Source of the DNA: Ferrovibrio sp046297895
GTDB lineage: Bacteria > Pseudomonadota > Alphaproteobacteria > Ferrovibrionales > Ferrovibrionaceae
Assembly: GCF_046297895.1 (NCBI RefSeq)
Contig: NZ_JBKBHC010000010.1
Location: forward strand, 1 to 64,000
DNA: 64,000 nt
Reading direction: 5' to 3'
This document shows, piece by piece, positions 63,757 to 64,000 of the stretch (position 1 is the stretch's first letter; every line of letters begins with the position of its first letter). A model generated the notes under the pieces. The model did not search any database and was not told the origin of the DNA. It saw only the letters and a list, made by a program, of their open reading frames with translations. The translations under genes were made by a program, and so were the position numbers.

Positions 63757-64000
63757 CCTGCACCTCGCGGTCTGCCACCTGCGCCTCGGTCTTGATCAGG
63801 CTCCAGAGTTCGTCCTGCAGGGCCTGCAAGGCAGCGGTATGTTCGGGTTTGTGGCGATCCGCCACCGGCACCGGGATCGCGACAATGCGCTTGATCCGGC
63901 CCGGCCGGCGGGACAGCACCACAACCTTGTCGGCCAGCCGCACGGCCTCCGACAGATTATGCGTCACATACAGCGTGGTGGTGCGTTCGCGCGTCCAGAT
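63749..64000 (-). CDS. ABC ATP-binding protein, C-terminal part (cut by window edge)
   Basis: The minus-strand frame is open from the edge and reads ...RTTTLYVTHNLSEAVRLADKVVVLSRRPGRI..., the H-loop and C-terminal end of an SsuB/TauB-type ATPase. The N-terminal Walker and signature motifs are outside the window. Overlaps the permease start by 8 bases. Confidence 0.88.
   Translation of the reverse strand: MWTRERTTTLYVTHNLSEAVRLADKVVVLSRRPGRIKRIVAIPVPVADRHKPEHTAALQALQDELWSLIKTEAQVADREVQDV

Overview
The window is a GC-rich, densely coding chromosomal segment from an alphaproteobacterium. The lineage markers are a circularly permuted two-piece tmRNA gene, the zapA / 6S RNA / 5-formyl-THF ligase order, the dapF-mtaB-ftsY cluster, DUF2336 and TIGR02444 proteins, and several copies of a Rhodospirillales-type PAS domain protein. 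A Rhodospirillales-like genome is my best inference; genus is not assignable by eye. I see no phage genes, insertion sequences, tRNAs, rRNAs or CRISPR arrays; this is core and metabolic chromosome.

Layout. 1-5.8 kb (minus): the cell-envelope Tol-Pal system in order ybgC-tolQ-tolR-tolA-tolB, then pal and cpoB (cut by the left edge). 5.8-8.7 kb (minus): ruvC-ruvA-ruvB and the YebC-family regulator, joined to ybgC by overlapping ends. 9-10.7 kb (plus): three tandem paralogous PAS proteins. 10.6-13.7 kb (minus): a uracil-DNA glycosylase-like gene, a YmdB-type phosphodiesterase, 5-formyl-THF cyclo-ligase, 6S RNA, zapA and a coiled-coil protein. 13.9-24.8 kb: mixed housekeeping, including a TauE permease, YnfA, an acyl-CoA synthetase, ubiX flanked by two small DUF465 proteins, a Y-family polymerase, an extensin-like protein, epmA divergent from efp, a fourth PAS protein and an HxlR regulator.

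25-35.3 kb is a molybdenum-hydroxylase region: iorAB (Tat-targeted), an MFS transporter, an ABC importer lacking a binding protein, and xdhABC. 35.3-40.3 kb holds a translationally coupled PAS-GGDEF/DUF2336 pair, a pyrimidine nucleotidase, dapD and a receiver-domain protein. 40.6-45.8 kb is a MarR-led branched-chain-type ABC importer operon, ended by a strong bidirectional terminator. 45.9-49.6 kb has class I fumarase, sspB, the split tmRNA gene and thyX; the trans-translation tag RNA and the adaptor that recognises its tag are adjacent.

49.6-55.2 kb carries a Bcr/CflA-type MFS pump, a receiver protein with Glu at the phosphoacceptor position, an Hpt-like protein without the phosphorylatable His, then dapF-mtaB-ftsY. 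55.2-60.3 kb (minus) is a UgpCAEB-like importer with a phosphodiesterase. The end holds a NUDIX hydrolase, a MarR regulator, an FAD oxidoreductase and a truncated nitrate/sulfonate-type ABC importer.

The points I find most worth follow-up are the degenerate receiver/Hpt pair, the split tmRNA with its unusual T-loop, the phased operator repeats ahead of the xdh transporter, and the PAS triplet. I did not find a convincing wholly new multi-gene system.
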